Source of the DNA: Holtermannia corniformis
Taxonomy: Eukaryota > Basidiomycota > Tremellomycetes > Holtermanniales
DNA: 64,000 nucleotides
Assembly: GCA_001599935.1 (NCBI GenBank)
Contig: BCIJ01000004.1
Span: 12,511 to 76,510, forward strand
Direction: 5' to 3'
The notes beneath the pieces are model-generated. The model was not told where the DNA came from and searched no databases. It saw only the letters and a list, made by a program, of their open reading frames with translations. The stretch's first letter is position 1. The number at the start of each line of letters is the position of its first letter. Positions 44,816 to 58,094 of this stretch are shown here, in pieces. The position numbers and the translations under genes are program-made.

Positions 44816-47711
44816 ATGTCAAGCTCCCAAGACCCCTGGAGACGATCAGCGGACGCCGACGACGACGTATATGCTGGGTTCGAAGATGTAGGGCTCACTG
44901 AAGACGCGAGCCACGCTGGGCCGTCGCGTTCAAAGCCCAACTCCTTTCGCTCACCCTCGCCGCCGACACCTTCGGATAGCTATACTTCACTCCAGACTCC
45001 GCTCCGATCAAGTCTTAGTACGGCCTACACAAGTTTGGACACCCCTATCGATGATCAGCATTGGAAGGACGAGGCCACGGAATCGACGTACCCGCCAGCA
45101 CGCTCGTCGGCGTTCCGTACGGCGGACGCGAGCTCGTCCACTGCTACATCCACACCGACACCAACCCGGCGTATTTCGGACGAGGAGATCATCATTGGCG
45201 TAGCCGTTGTTGACTTCAATCATCTGGTCAGTCGATCCAATCATGCGGGTGAGCCGTGCTGATCGTGCGCTCAGATTGGGCCAACTGTCGAGTTCTCCTA
45301 TCCTCAAGCACTGACCGACGCCCTCAGCAACGACGAGGAGCTGTCTAGACTCCTTCCATTTCTGGCTCTACCTGATGGCGCGCATTTGGTCAGTGCCTCC
45401 TAGCGTCAGAACCCCGCTGAGCCTTGCGCAGAGCGAAGAGGACTACTCTTACTTTGTGAGTTCGAGTTCCCATATATTTGCTGTACGAGTCACCCCAGCT
45501 TATACGCGCAGCACTGCACGTACGAACCGCCGAGTCCTGCCGATACCGAACCGATCCCAGCCAACCAGACACTATTTGGCATCTCGTGAGTACCGTGCTC
45601 ACACTGAGGATCATGCTGACGATGGCAGATGCAATCGACAACTGGCCTCTGCCGACCTGAAAGTGCGGCCTGATGATGTGACACGTAGCATGGTGCAAAA
45701 GGCGGTGGTGGTCATAGCCAGCCAGCCAGTGTTCGGTCCTATCCGGTGCGTAGTATGACTGCCCATGACAAGCTGCCCTGACGAGACTTCCGGCAAACAG
45801 GGACAAGCTCGGTGTCGTGACTCGTACTTACTTTGCTCAATGGTACGCTCGGTGATCGTAGAGTTACTCGGCACTCACGTCTAACAGCGACTTCACCGCA
45901 ACAGACATCTTGGTCGATTTCTACAAGAGCTTGGAGAATGGACTTCCGGTACCGACAGATGCAGAGGGTGGGATGTACATTGGCGAGTGCAGCTGTGTGT
46001 GCCGAATATGCAAGCTCACGCCTCGTAGGAACGAGTCTACGAGATCTTGTACACAAGTTCCGACACAAGACCTTGACACTGCTCAAGATGCTCGTCTTGC
46101 AAAAGAGGGTGCGTTTTCATACATCGCTTGTTATTTTAGCTGATGCAGTGCAGATCCTGTTGTTTGGCTACCCCGTGGAACGCTTGTGCACCTACCAGTA
46201 TTCACTTATCTCGCTTATGCCAGGTCAGTCGTCTGTGCAAACCGTCGTGCGGATAACTAACCTTCTTTCACCAGGTCTCTTGACGAGTCTTCAAGACTCT
46301 GGCTCGCCTAATCTTGACTTCCGTCGCAAAAGGCAGCGGCCTACCTCACTTCGCACAAGTGACCGATCTAGCTTGTTGCGATACATGGGGTTGCGTGAGT
46401 CTCCAGATGAGCTTCCAGTACTGCAACTCACCAGCGCAGCCCTGCATGTCTTCGGTCAAGACGCATTCTTCCAGCCCTACCTACCGCTACAGCAGATTGA
46501 CACCTTGAAGACCAAGTCGTGGCTGGCCGGAACGACAAACCAGATTGTTACCCAGCAGCGAGACTGCAAGTATGATCTACTCGTCAATGTCAGTCTGGCA
46601 GACGCTTTTTCTGTTCTGGCTGACCATGGGCAGATCGAACATACTTCTTTCGACTTCAGTGATCCAAAGCTCGAGCGCCTGGTCGCGCTCACACCGGCCG
46701 ACCGCAAGTGGATGGATGATGTTGTGAAGACGGTGGAGGAAAGCTGGAACCCGGTGCGCCTGGAAATCGTCATGGGGATCTGCTTGGCTAACGGACCAGC
46801 AGACTGATCCTTTGAGACCCGGCATGGCGTCCGTTTGCACCATCTGCGTGATCGATCGCTGATGGCAGCTAGGTTCCGGGGCAGTGACGACGACTTGCGG
46901 GCGCGCTTCGAAGAATACATCTGCGCGTTTCTGTCGGCACTTAAGTTTGCCGACTTTGTCAACAGGAGCAAGTCCAGCGACGTTGCGTTGGCTGGCATGG
47001 GTGAATTGCTTTGACCGACGGTCTTGACTGTGGCTGATGTAGTCAGGCTTGGACGGCAATTTCCTGCAGCCCTTCTCAGAGCCTTGGTTGGTGGCCTTTC
47101 GTCAAACACCTGCGTACGAGCAGTGGAACACAACGACCGACGATGCGCTGTTCGACATCTGTGAACCACGGTACGCCAAGTTGAAGTGTCCATCATCATT
47201 GCTGATCTCATCAGACATCCATGTGAAGGTCGCGTCAATGCCGTGTCGGACATTGGATTGCGAGTGGCCGGTCAGTGGTTTGATCGGGACGACAAACCAG
47301 CGCTGACGTATGGCAGAGGGCCTTCACGACCTCCGCATCGACGAACAACTCGCGCCTGCTCGAGAAGCGCTCACCACGGCCTTCACCACGGGCTCGACCA
47401 GCCTCTTTAAAGCGTTTGACGGCGTCCGCAGCGAGGTCTCTTCTCGGCTACGCGAGCGCGAAGCTGCCGCTGAACGAGATCGTCAAGCACGGGCAGTCGA
47501 ACCATCGTCATCGCCGAACGTGCCCACCGTATCGGCAACTCCAGCCGTGGACATTCGTGCCACACTGGGTGGCATCGGTTCGGGCATTGGGAGCTTCTTT
47601 GGCAATCGTGTTGCGTCGTTGCAGAGACCACCGCGCGAGGAGAAGAAGACCGGATTGCGCCCGATGAGTCTGGCGGGTGCTGTTGGAACACATACGAAGC
47701 CACACCCGTGA
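44816..47711 (+). CDS. AVL9: AVL9, late secretory pathway protein with DENN-like fold
   Basis: Avl9 acts in exocytic transport from the Golgi and cell polarity. After a disordered N-terminus (MSSSQDPWRRSADADDD) come the family blocks DEEIIIGVAVVDFNHL, IGPTVEFSYPQAL, RLLPFLALPDGAHL, SEEDYSYF and SCNRQLASADLKVRPDDVTR. VQKAVVVIASQPVFGPIRDK, LVHKFRHKTLTLLKMLVLQK and ILLFGYPVERLCTYQYSLIS complete the DENN-like core. Further on are SWLAGTTNQIVTQQRDCKYD, LTPADRKWMDDVVKTVEESW, RFEEYICAFLSALKFADFV and WLVAFRQTPAYEQWN. It ends with a Ser-rich tail. About ten short introns interrupt it. ATG 44816 is the first in-frame Met. Order and spacing of blocks match the family. Confidence 0.9.
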
Positions 47712-47899
47712 TGCATCCTGCGCAACTACTCTTCTGCGGCGCACACCGTATACATACTGCTCAGTGACTCGCGCCCAGGTCCACGCATGGCCATCAGATC
47801 AACATAGACAGAGGCTTCCATGGTATCATGTGCTGACGATCGAACGGTTCCCCTGACACGTCGTATGGACATCCGACATCCAGGATTGTTAGCACTGTC

Positions 47900-48574
47900 A
47901 TGCGCAAGACGATGTACGGCTGTACATTGAGCATCGGAGTTGTACCCCTAGTCGGCGCACAAGGTCAGGTACGGAGTGTGTGAGCTACTAACAATGTCAT
48001 GATCAAGCTTTCCTAAGCTCTGAAAGTCGAGCTGGTTGAGCGGCCTTGCAACGATGCTCGCGCAAAGTTGATGAAGAAGTATCGTCAGCCGTCAGTAAAA
48101 TGGATAGAGCCATGCACGATGCCAAGTCGTTTCAGTTCCTCGTGCTACGCTTTGATCTTGGAACTGCTCCAGTGAGTATGACCCTCCGGCGCAGAGCCAA
48201 GTCACAACATGAAGTTTGGTATTGGGATGTAAGCGGATGCCCTACATCCTCGAAGATGCTGATGACAACCACGTTGTCGCCAAGCCCGGGGCAACCACGA
48301 TCCAGGCCTATGTTTCCGGCCATGACCGAGCTGCACCCTGACGCAGGTCTTGTTCATGTTGTATTCATCCAGCATGCCGAAGAATGGGTCGCGCTACGTG
48401 GCAGGGGATACCGATTTGACGACAGTTGTGCAACTGCCACCACTGGTAATGACATCAACTAGATGGCCGCAGTACACCTTGCCTGAAACGCACGCCGATG
48501 CGCGGATGAAGCGCCGCGGACTGAAGTTCAGTCGTCTAATGCCCGACGACTTTGTGCAGAGTACTGTGGACTAG
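47900..48574 (+). CDS. Tentative five-exon gene, unrecognised
   Basis: Several short coding-like segments join in one frame with good splice signals. MRKTMYGCTLSIGVVPLVGA splices to LKVELVERPCNDARAKLMKK, then FLVLRFDLGTAP, RMPYILEDADDNHVVAKPGA, and finally SSMPKNGSRYVAGDTDLTTV through to a TAG at 48572. The first segment could be a signal peptide or mitochondrial presequence. No family is recognised. An uninterrupted alternative frame at 48046-48462 reads through the proposed introns. The stop is about 43 bp from the convergent arrestin-like gene. Confidence 0.4.
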
Positions 48575-48617
48575 AGATGCGTACATTCAATTTTGGCAGA
48601 AATGCATCACGTCTGCC

Positions 48618-51600
48618 TCAACGATCCGCCGAATTGCCAGCTTTGTGAATCTGCTGGCTGGCTGCACTCAGACTCGTTCCCCCGGGCATATCAACTTGAA
48701 ACGGCGAGAAAGCACGCTGGATGCCAAGGGGACCGATCGAGGCCCACGGCGGGGCTGCACCATCAACTTGGTCCACGGGCGACAACAGGGTGATGTAGTC
48801 TGCCGGCGGCTTTGCAGGCAGTGGAGGCGGAGGTGCATTGGCCGGGACAGACATTGGTCGTATCGCTTTGGCTTTGCCCGCGCGGATAGCAGGGTCACAG
48901 GAGTACTGTAGCGCCGGAGAGGTTGGCCGCGATGACACTGGTGTTGCCGGTCGAGACGTGTATGGCGTGTTATCTGGGCTCAAGCTTCGCCGGTATCCGC
49001 TTGAACCCGCATTGCGGTTGACGGCGGTTGTCGCCTCCTCGTATCGGCGACGCATCAGGTCTTTCTCCTGCTCGGCAGACATGAACAGTAGGCCACTGCT
49101 CGGTAGCTGTGACGAGTCGCCGTGGGGACTGTTGGGCGTACTACCCGTCTGGTGGGCTTTGACAGCGTTCGTGGCCTCTTCATAGCGACGCCGCGCGAGC
49201 TCCTTCTCCTCAGCGGCCGACGGGTATGTCTGCAACACGCGCGGTCCACTGCTAGATTGCGCAGGCTGTGGGCTTGGAGGCGGACTCATGCTCTGCCGAT
49301 TGCGTTGCACAGCGTTGGTGGCTTCCTCGAAACGGCGGCGCATCAGATCCTTCTCTTCAGCAGCTGACAGATAGGCTTGAGGAGCGCCTGTCGATTGCCA
49401 GGGCAGGCTGGGCGATGCCATCGGAGGGGAATTAGGCGCCGACGAATGCAAGTCAGGACTGGCAAGACTGGGACCCCGACTGTGCGTCTTTGCCACAGCC
49501 TGCGTCGCATCCTCGTATCGCCGCCGCATCTGCTCCTTTTCCTCCTCGGCCGACATGTATGCCTGATTGCCTCTGAATGGCGAGCCGGTGTCGGTCGAGG
49601 CACTGCCCTGAGGCGTTCTGGATGAGCCAGCTTGCTGCTCTGGTCGGGATGGAGAGCCAACACCGACGGCCTGATCGACTTTGTCTCTTGCTTCATGGTA
49701 GAGTCTCATCTGCTCCTTCTCATCCGCAGCCGACAGGATGGGAGCCGGTGAAGCGGCGGTTGAGGATGAGCCAGCAGTAGGGTAAAGAGCGTCGTACGGT
49801 ATTGGGCTTTCTGGTGCTGGTTGTCTCGAGACGGTAGAACCTGACCCGCTCGCGGTCAAGCCGTTTGTGTGTGAAGTGGGTGCACTCGTCGAGGCGCGCA
49901 TCGGCGATGACTCTTCGCCCTCGCCAACCGATGCCAGCGACGACAAGCGGCCAGCCGAGACGACGCGGCGTTGGGCCTGCTCATAGGCCTGGCGCTGGCG
50001 CTCCTTCTCGTCCGCGGCGGACACAAACACTTTCGGGAGAGAAGGAGCAGGGTCGACCGTCCGGCCGGCCGGCGACGCTGGCGGGCTGATAGATGTAGGT
50101 CGAGGGATAGGGAAAGTCGCTTTGGGTGCGTATTCAGGAGGGTCTGTCGGGATGTCGGCGTCAAGACCAATCTGCGTCAGCGACGCGCCGCCCTCTTGCT
50201 GAGTCTGAGCGGCGCGTGCGCGCGCCTCGGCAAACAGTCGCGCCTTTTCGTCCGCAGCCGACTCCCACGGTCTCGCTTGAGGCTGCGGGCTCGAAGTGGC
50301 CGATGGTCCGGTGCTGTTGATTGATGCGGGCCGAGATGCTCTGAGTTTAGGGTCGGCATTGGTGATCGAGAAGCGCGGGCGTGAAGAGTTGGACACGAGA
50401 CTCTGTGACAAATGAGCTTGTCCGAAGACCTGACCGATCCGGCATACCTCGTGATCGCCCAAATCCACTTCATCCTCGATCGGCTGGGTTGTTGGTGGTC
50501 GACCTCCAAAGGTCGCAAACGTCTGGGACGAGTATCGTCTTGGGTCATCATCGCGCACCGGTGTCGAACTCTGTGGGGTCGAGCGCGACGTCAACATGCC
50601 TGGCTGGTATTGTACGCCCGGTGGTGGACCCATTGAAGCGTACGGCCTGTCCGTCATGGTCGGTGAGAAATCGGTGCTGGGGCGGTGTGTCTGGGTAGTT
50701 GTCGTCGTAGAGCCGGATGAAGAAGGTCGACGTCCTTGAGCGGGGAAAGGAGCAACGGGTGGCCGTGCTTGTGGTTGCTGCACTGGTGGACGGTTCCCGT
50801 TCGGCTGTTGCCATTGTTGCTGCTGTATCGGCGGTGAGGCTTGCGCTTGGTATGGAGCTTGCCCGTGTGATGAGTTGCTTGGGGTGGTCTGGAGCGGCGG
50901 AGCGGCAATGTTCGGGCAAAGAGCGCCAAAGTGGCCAATGTCACTAACGAGACTCAGCGCGGCCAGCATCGACGCGTGTCACTCACCGTACAGCCTGTTG
51001 AGCATGTGCTCGTGGCAATACCCCAGCAATATACCGCAAGCGCTCCAGCTTGACCTCGGCACCCTCCAACACAGCCGTCACCGTCATCTCGTACTGCACC
51101 TCGCACGTCTTGGCATTGTTGGTCGTGACCAGCAGATTCTCCGTCGGGATCTCCAATGCCATACGGCGGACTTTTTCTTGCCCCGCGCTCAGCATCTCAT
51201 TGACGGGGACTCGGACTTCGGCGACGACGCGTGTGCGTGTTTGCGTGGATGCTTTGGATCTCTTGACGGGTGGGATGTGAAAGGTGATGACTTCGAACAT
51301 TTGAGCTAGGAATCCTTGGAGCCGAAGTGCATTTGGTCTATCGGATGTGATGGATGCGGATAGCAGGAGACGATCGGTAGGGCCGAAGGCAGTGTTAGGT
51401 CGGTGTACGCTCATGGAAAGACCATCTTTAGCGGTAGATCGTGTGTCTCTGTTACTGTCAGACATAGAATCGTGGTGCACGTCAACGCACGGGATGTGGT
51501 ACAGTGGCCATGCAGAGTGTAGTTCATGCTTCATGACTCGGACTGGTTCCACCGTCTTCATGATAGGGGCCGACTCTTTCTTGAGTATTCCGCTGTCAAG

Positions 51601-52329
51601 TTAGCAAGTGCAAGAGAGAGATGGTGAGATGGTCACCTTTTCTGACGGTAGCAGATGGCGGCGACAAGCTCGTATCGGATCCCGCCGCCCTTGTGGAGTT
51701 CGAGACTAGGAGGGATGTTGTCCGGGAGGGGTAAGAAGAACTAGTCCGCAGATCAGGATGGTCGAAACATGAACATCAGGAGAGTCACCTTGTAGTCGGC
51801 CTGCAGAGACAAAGTCAGCCTTGGTTAGGACGGGTTTGAGACGACACACCGTCTGCAGTAGCTCCCACTCCTTTCCTTCCGAAGCTTTCCACAGAGTACA
51901 GATGTCACCGATATGGGTCCAGACTGTCTGCCCTTGATGAACTGCGAGCTATGAGCAGGCTGATGGATGTACCGCCGTCACTCACTCGAACCCGGGAACA
52001 CTTCGTACTTTCTGAGCTCGACTCGGACCCACTTGGCCTTGACTGGTGCATTCCCGACACGGACCTCGACAGTCTAGCGTGTTCATCAGAGCTATCCCAA
52101 ATTGCAGGGTCGGCAACTCGCCCCATGGACTGCCGGCTGTCTTCTCCCACGACCATCTTCGGGGATGCCAGGGTAGCCTGCGCATGTCAGTTCTATAACG
52201 ATGGCAATGTAGCGCGGAGCCGACCTTGTACAAATGGCAAGTGCGGAGGGGCTCTCAGCGAGCTACGAAGACGTCAGCGGCCGCACTCGCCCAGCGTCGC
52301 TACACTGACACCCTCGCGGATGTCGCCAT
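48618..52329 (-). CDS. Arrestin-domain protein with seven SAxEEKE...RRRYEEAT repeats
   Basis: This is an alpha-arrestin-type trafficking adaptor that probably links cargo to ubiquitin ligase. The N-terminal arrestin fold has LASPKMVVGEDSRQS, TVEVRVGNAPVKAKWVRVEL, FFLPLPDNIPPSLELHKGGG and IRYELVAAICYRQK. The C-terminal fold has VMKHELHSAWPLYHIP, GPTDRLLLSASITSDRPNAL and PTENLLVTTNNAKTCEVQYE. The last 700 or so residues are Gln/Pro/Ser-rich and carry seven copies of a helical unit such as YLSAAEEKDLMRRRFEEATN, spaced 60-140 residues apart (about 50270 down to 49030). The first exons are not resolved; ATG 52327-52329 is the best guess. PPxY-like and proline-rich stretches could bind WW or SH3 domains. 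Function of the repeat unit is unknown. Confidence 0.7.
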
Positions 52330-52626
52330 GATGCCACGTCGACGCGTGTGACAGGCTTGATTGACGCCGTTTCAAGACGCTTGCACTGCGATCCGACGCT
52401 GCTTGTGGTGCCGCTCGACACTGTGAGGTTGTAACAATGTTCTCTCTCAACTGAGTCCGAGCTCGTCGGAAGCAACATGCGATCGGGAATGTCGGACTCC
52501 GGTGTCGGGTGTCGGACTCCGCGATGGAGATTCGGAGATCCGGTTTCTCCGACGGCCTCGCCACCCAGTTGTTACTATGCAAGCTGCGAATCAGGCAGCA
52601 ACATGGGACGAGAAGAGGGCGTGGAG
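52330..52626. promoter_or_regulatory. Divergent region arrestin / sirtuin with a short tandem repeat
   Basis: About 300 bp between divergent starts. It contains a duplicated GTCGGACTCCG word (52492-52502 and 52511-52521) in a TCGG-rich patch. It may hold paired promoter elements. Confidence 0.35.
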
Positions 52627-54015
<1,389 letters not shown>

Positions 54016-54042
54016 CATTGATGTATCGATCAAGCAGATCCG

Positions 54043-57000
54043 CTACTTCTTGCCTTTCTTCTTCGTCTTTGACGTAGCCGAGGACGAGACGGGTTTGGGC
54101 TCCTCGCCGTCGTAGTAGACGGCCTGAACGTCGATCCGCGTCCGCTTGAGTGCTAGCGGGCGGTCCAGGCTGACGAGGTTGCCGTGCTGATCGAGGGACG
54201 GCTACGGCTATCAGCCAGACTGTGGGTACAGAGCACACTCACCCGGATACTCAAGCAGCTTTTCAGCTGTGCGCACTCGCTCGCTCGAGACGAAGCGCGC
54301 GAGCCTCGAATCACGACAAGACCCTTGTCCCACGTCACGTACTTGTTCTTCCGTCCTGCTCCAGCTCGATCACTCGCAGGCGACGAAGCGCCCGACGAAC
54401 AAGCCTCAACATCCGGCGACATCTTTGCTTTCTTGTGCGGTCGCGCTGGCGTCACATAGTCTTCCGCCTCGCCTGGTCCTCGCACATGTGTCGTCCGCAC
54501 CGTCACCTCGTCCACGTCATCACCGTCCGCCTCGGCGCTCTCATCCGACTCTCGCCGCCGCTTGGCTCTAGCATGGCGCCCGCCCTTTTTCTCCTCACCA
54601 TCCCGCTCGGCCACCGTTCGGATCTTGGACGTCGGGCTCGGCGGTCTAGGCCCCTCTTTCCGAACAATGATCCGGTTGATTGCGCACAAGTAGACCTCGT
54701 TGCGCGCAGTGTTGGCATTCGTCTTGGCCTTGAGCTCTTTCTCAGACATGTTGGGTACGACAGAGGGCACGGGCGGTGCGACGGGTCGTCGGGGTCTGGG
54801 AGACGGCGCGAGGCTCGCTTTGGCAGCTTGCGAGGCTGCGCGTGCGGCTCGAGTCGGTCGCTCGGCCTGTTTGACGGGCAGTTTGGACTTGGTGTCGCGT
54901 TTGAGTGGTTGCGGCGCAAGCGCTGGTTCCGCTTTCGACGCGTCGTACGGTGGTGGTGGTGATCCAGAGCTCGAAGAAGCAGCAACGGCCAATGAAGCGT
55001 CCTCGCTCGAGCCGCGCATTGGACCTTGGACTGATGCGCTGGCTACATTCAACTCTGGCATCGTGGCGATGGTATCGCTACTGGCCGGTGAAGCCTGGCT
55101 TTGATACGCCGCAGGCACAACCTCTGGTACCGTTTCAACATGCGATGCCTATCTCGTCAGCCTCGGCCCATCGACGACACAGCAAACTCACAGTGAACAC
55201 GAACGCATTAGCCGGTCGATACGCCGCAAAGACCGGTTCCCGGGGCGCCATGAGCGCCCGCCTAGCAGGGGACGGCATGACTGTGCGCATCCCCTGCACG
55301 GGCCGTGACCCGACCATCCGACTTGGCGCGCCGAGGCCGCCAATGCCAACCAAACTCCTGGATGGCTGAAGGGCAACCACGGGAACGTTCTTGACCGATG
55401 GCGCAGCCGCGACGGGTTTGGGTAGGTGCGATACCGGACGTGCAAGCTTGCTAGTGCTCGCTGCGGGTCGAGTAGGCGCGCCGACTGACACATTTGGGAT
55501 CTGTCTCTGACCGAGAACAGGCCGCGAGACTGATGCAGGCGGTTGAGGGCGCGATACCGAACCTGGGATCGGGCGGATCGGGCGAGGGAGAGATGATGGC
55601 ACGGGCGGTGGCAGACCGGCCGGTCTGAACGCCGTCTTGGTTTTGGGAGTCGCCATGAGTTCAGGTCGAGGATGGAAGACATCTTGAGCGGTTGGAGCTG
55701 CAGGTCGTTGGGTCGACAAAGCCAGTGTCGATCGCTGCGAATCCACGAGCGCGCTAGCCGATCCGGGCACGCGATGGGCAGCGACGGCCGCTGTTAATTG
55801 ACCGCGGATCGCCCTCTCGCGATGTTCCGACCGTTTATCGGCCTTGCGCTGAGCCGGGGTCGCGAGCTGTCCCACGACGGACGATTTCAAGATCTTGCTC
55901 TTGGGCAGTGGCGCGTACGCCGGTTGGAAAGCGCCGGGGCCGAGTGGCGTGCGCGTCGCGAGCGCTTGAACAGTCGGTGATGCCAGCAGCTCATTCGGGC
56001 TCTCGATTGATCGTAGCTTGATCGCGGTCGTGACGGGCGAGGGTGTGAAGTCGCCGAGTGGCAGTGCAGCTGGCTGCGTCGGTGAAGGCGGCATCTCGCG
56101 ATACGGAGACGAGTGGGTCCCGAGCCGGTTCAAGATTGCGGGGATGATGACTGGTCCTGCGCGCGCGACGGGGAGCGGAGAGTCGAGGTCATCGGGGGAA
56201 TCGGCGCGGTGTGGGACGAGATTGAAACTCATGGTGATGCTGGCTACGGCGGCGGCAATGTCGGCGAGGTCGACGTTGTCGTTGGCGGCTAGACGCTCGA
56301 GCTGGGCTTGCGGTGAGAGGGTCGTGTCGATGCGTCGGGGTTGAGCTGGGCCGGAAGACGTGGAAGGCCCGGCTTGGGTTTGCGGCGAGAGAGCGCGGCT
56401 GATTGATCGAGGTTGGACAGGTCCAGCAGACGCAGATGGACCAGCTTTGGCGTTGACGTGTTCGCGTCGCGCTTGCATCTCTTGCGCCCCGTGAAAATCT
56501 GCGCTTGCGGATCCCACCCCCGCCGGTGCGAGTTCAACATCCGAAACCACAGCGTCGACACAATCTCGCTGCAGCTCCTCGACGCCCTCGAATTCGCTCT
56601 CATCGTCAGCATCAAGCGCTACGTGCCGTGTCAGCAATCGCCAAGCCCGATGCCGAGTATCAAACATACAACTCTGGGTCGTATCATCTGTAGGGTCGAC
56701 GAGCGCGGTGACGGGCTCCACAACGTCCGAGCTGTATGCGGCACAGTCTTGACTCTGTAGCTCCGACGTTTGAACTTGGTCGTGGCCTCGGGTGTGAGAT
56801 GAGGTCTTGTCTTTGATCTCGACCCCAGGCCGTGCCGTGTCGAAACCGTCTACAGGATCGAGATAAGCGCGACCTAGCGGTTGCTCGTGAACGTAGACGT
56901 ACCTACAGCCACGGCTTGTTCAACCTCGTTCTCGTCTACACCCGCCGCAAGGTCCAACACGAAGCGCTCGAAATCAAACGTCAGATCGCAGTGATCCTGC

Positions 57001-57577
57001 GTTGTCATGACCGTGGTGGGTGACGCTTGGGCGAGCAGTGGGGTCGGAGGCGATGACGTTGTGGATCTGGATGTGGATGAAGAGGAGCGGCGGTGGCGGT
57101 GGCGGTAGGGTGAGAGATGGAATGTAAAGGGATACGTGGGGTTATGTCGAGGTTCTGCACGGTGCTGGTGTTAGCTTGGGGTGGGCGACTGTGAAAGGAC
57201 GTACCGCTGGCCTCGGTCTCGTTTCCACTCCCGGTGTCGCTCCCGCTCGCATCAGCGACATCGAGCTGGATGACCTGTCCCTGGTCGACTGGCACGAAAC
57301 CGCCCTGCCACCGTCTTCCCTCTGTCTCGTCGTCGGGAGAGCGGTGCAGTACCAGAGTCTTGCGCCGGTGAAACTCTCTCGAATCGCGCTTGAGCACCCT
57401 CGGCCGTGCCGCTGCTGGTTCACCCGCACCCGCCTGGAACCGAGCGAGCACCCGTAGCTCGTGAGCTGATTTCTCGCGACCAAAGAAGACGGGCGCCGTG
57501 TCCGAGTCTGAACCCGAGTCGGAGCTTGCGGTGTGGGACGAGGTGGACGCTGGTGGCGAGAGATGGGCGTGTGCCAT
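54043..57577 (-). CDS. Large disordered nuclear-type protein, unrecognised
   Basis: One long gene is built from several exons on the minus strand: MAHAHLSPPASTSSHTASS, then APVFFGREKSAHELRVLARF, CDLTFDFERFVLDLAAGVDE, and GFDTARPGVEIKD. A very long frame (56721-55135) follows. It is rich in Ala/Pro/Ser with short ordered patches (LADIAAAVASITMSFNLVPH, IIPAILNRLGTHSSPYREMP, KLRSIESPNELLASPTVQAL). The C-terminus has basic nuclear-signal-like RHARAKRRRESDES and ends KSKTKKKGKK. KNKYVTWDKGLVVIRG is a conserved-looking patch. There is no recognised domain. A chromatin or mitotic role is a guess from composition only. The exon joins near 56720 and 55135 are provisional, so two genes remain possible. 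Confidence 0.55.
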
Positions 57578-58094
57578 GGTGAGCGAGTGCAGTTGCTAGC
57601 AGTGCCCAGTAGATTGTCTGTCCGTCGTGGTGCTACAGTGCTTGTTGTTGCTGTTGTTAACCGGGGGTGGGACTCGCACGCGACTGATTTACTTTGCGAG
57701 TGTGGCGGATTGGCGCAGGGGTTTGCCACTCTCGGCGTTACCGGCGATACCATACCACGTGGCATGCCCCAGTGAGGGGTTAGTACGACGCGGTACGACA
57801 TGTACCCAGTGCTGAACTGCATCCTCGACGGTGCACTCGATCCCAACCAGAGTGGGCATCACTCCCGGCACGCACAGATCAAGACACGACACACGCGCTC
57901 ATGACACCCTGAAACGATCCACGAACGAAAAAACCAAACGAGCGTCCCTGTGCGCATCCTGAAAACGACCGACCGCACGGGCCAGCGTGCATGACTGACC
58001 GCAGCCCACCACTCGATGGCCCAACCGTAGCCCAGCCGCAACGTGAGTGCCGTTGTGGGTTCAACGACAGTGTGCAAGCGCTCACTCGCGCCAG
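57578..58094. promoter_or_regulatory. Divergent intergenic region, about 520 bp
   Basis: Between the orphan gene start (minus) and the kinase start (plus). A TGGCGCAGGGG word near 57711 resembles a tRNA A-box, but no cloverleaf or B-box is present. No gene is seen. Confidence 0.35.

Noticed and set aside
57706..57760. tRNA-like sequence with A-box TGGCGCAGGGG
   Set aside because: No matching acceptor stem, anticodon arm or GGTTCGA-type B-box could be found downstream.
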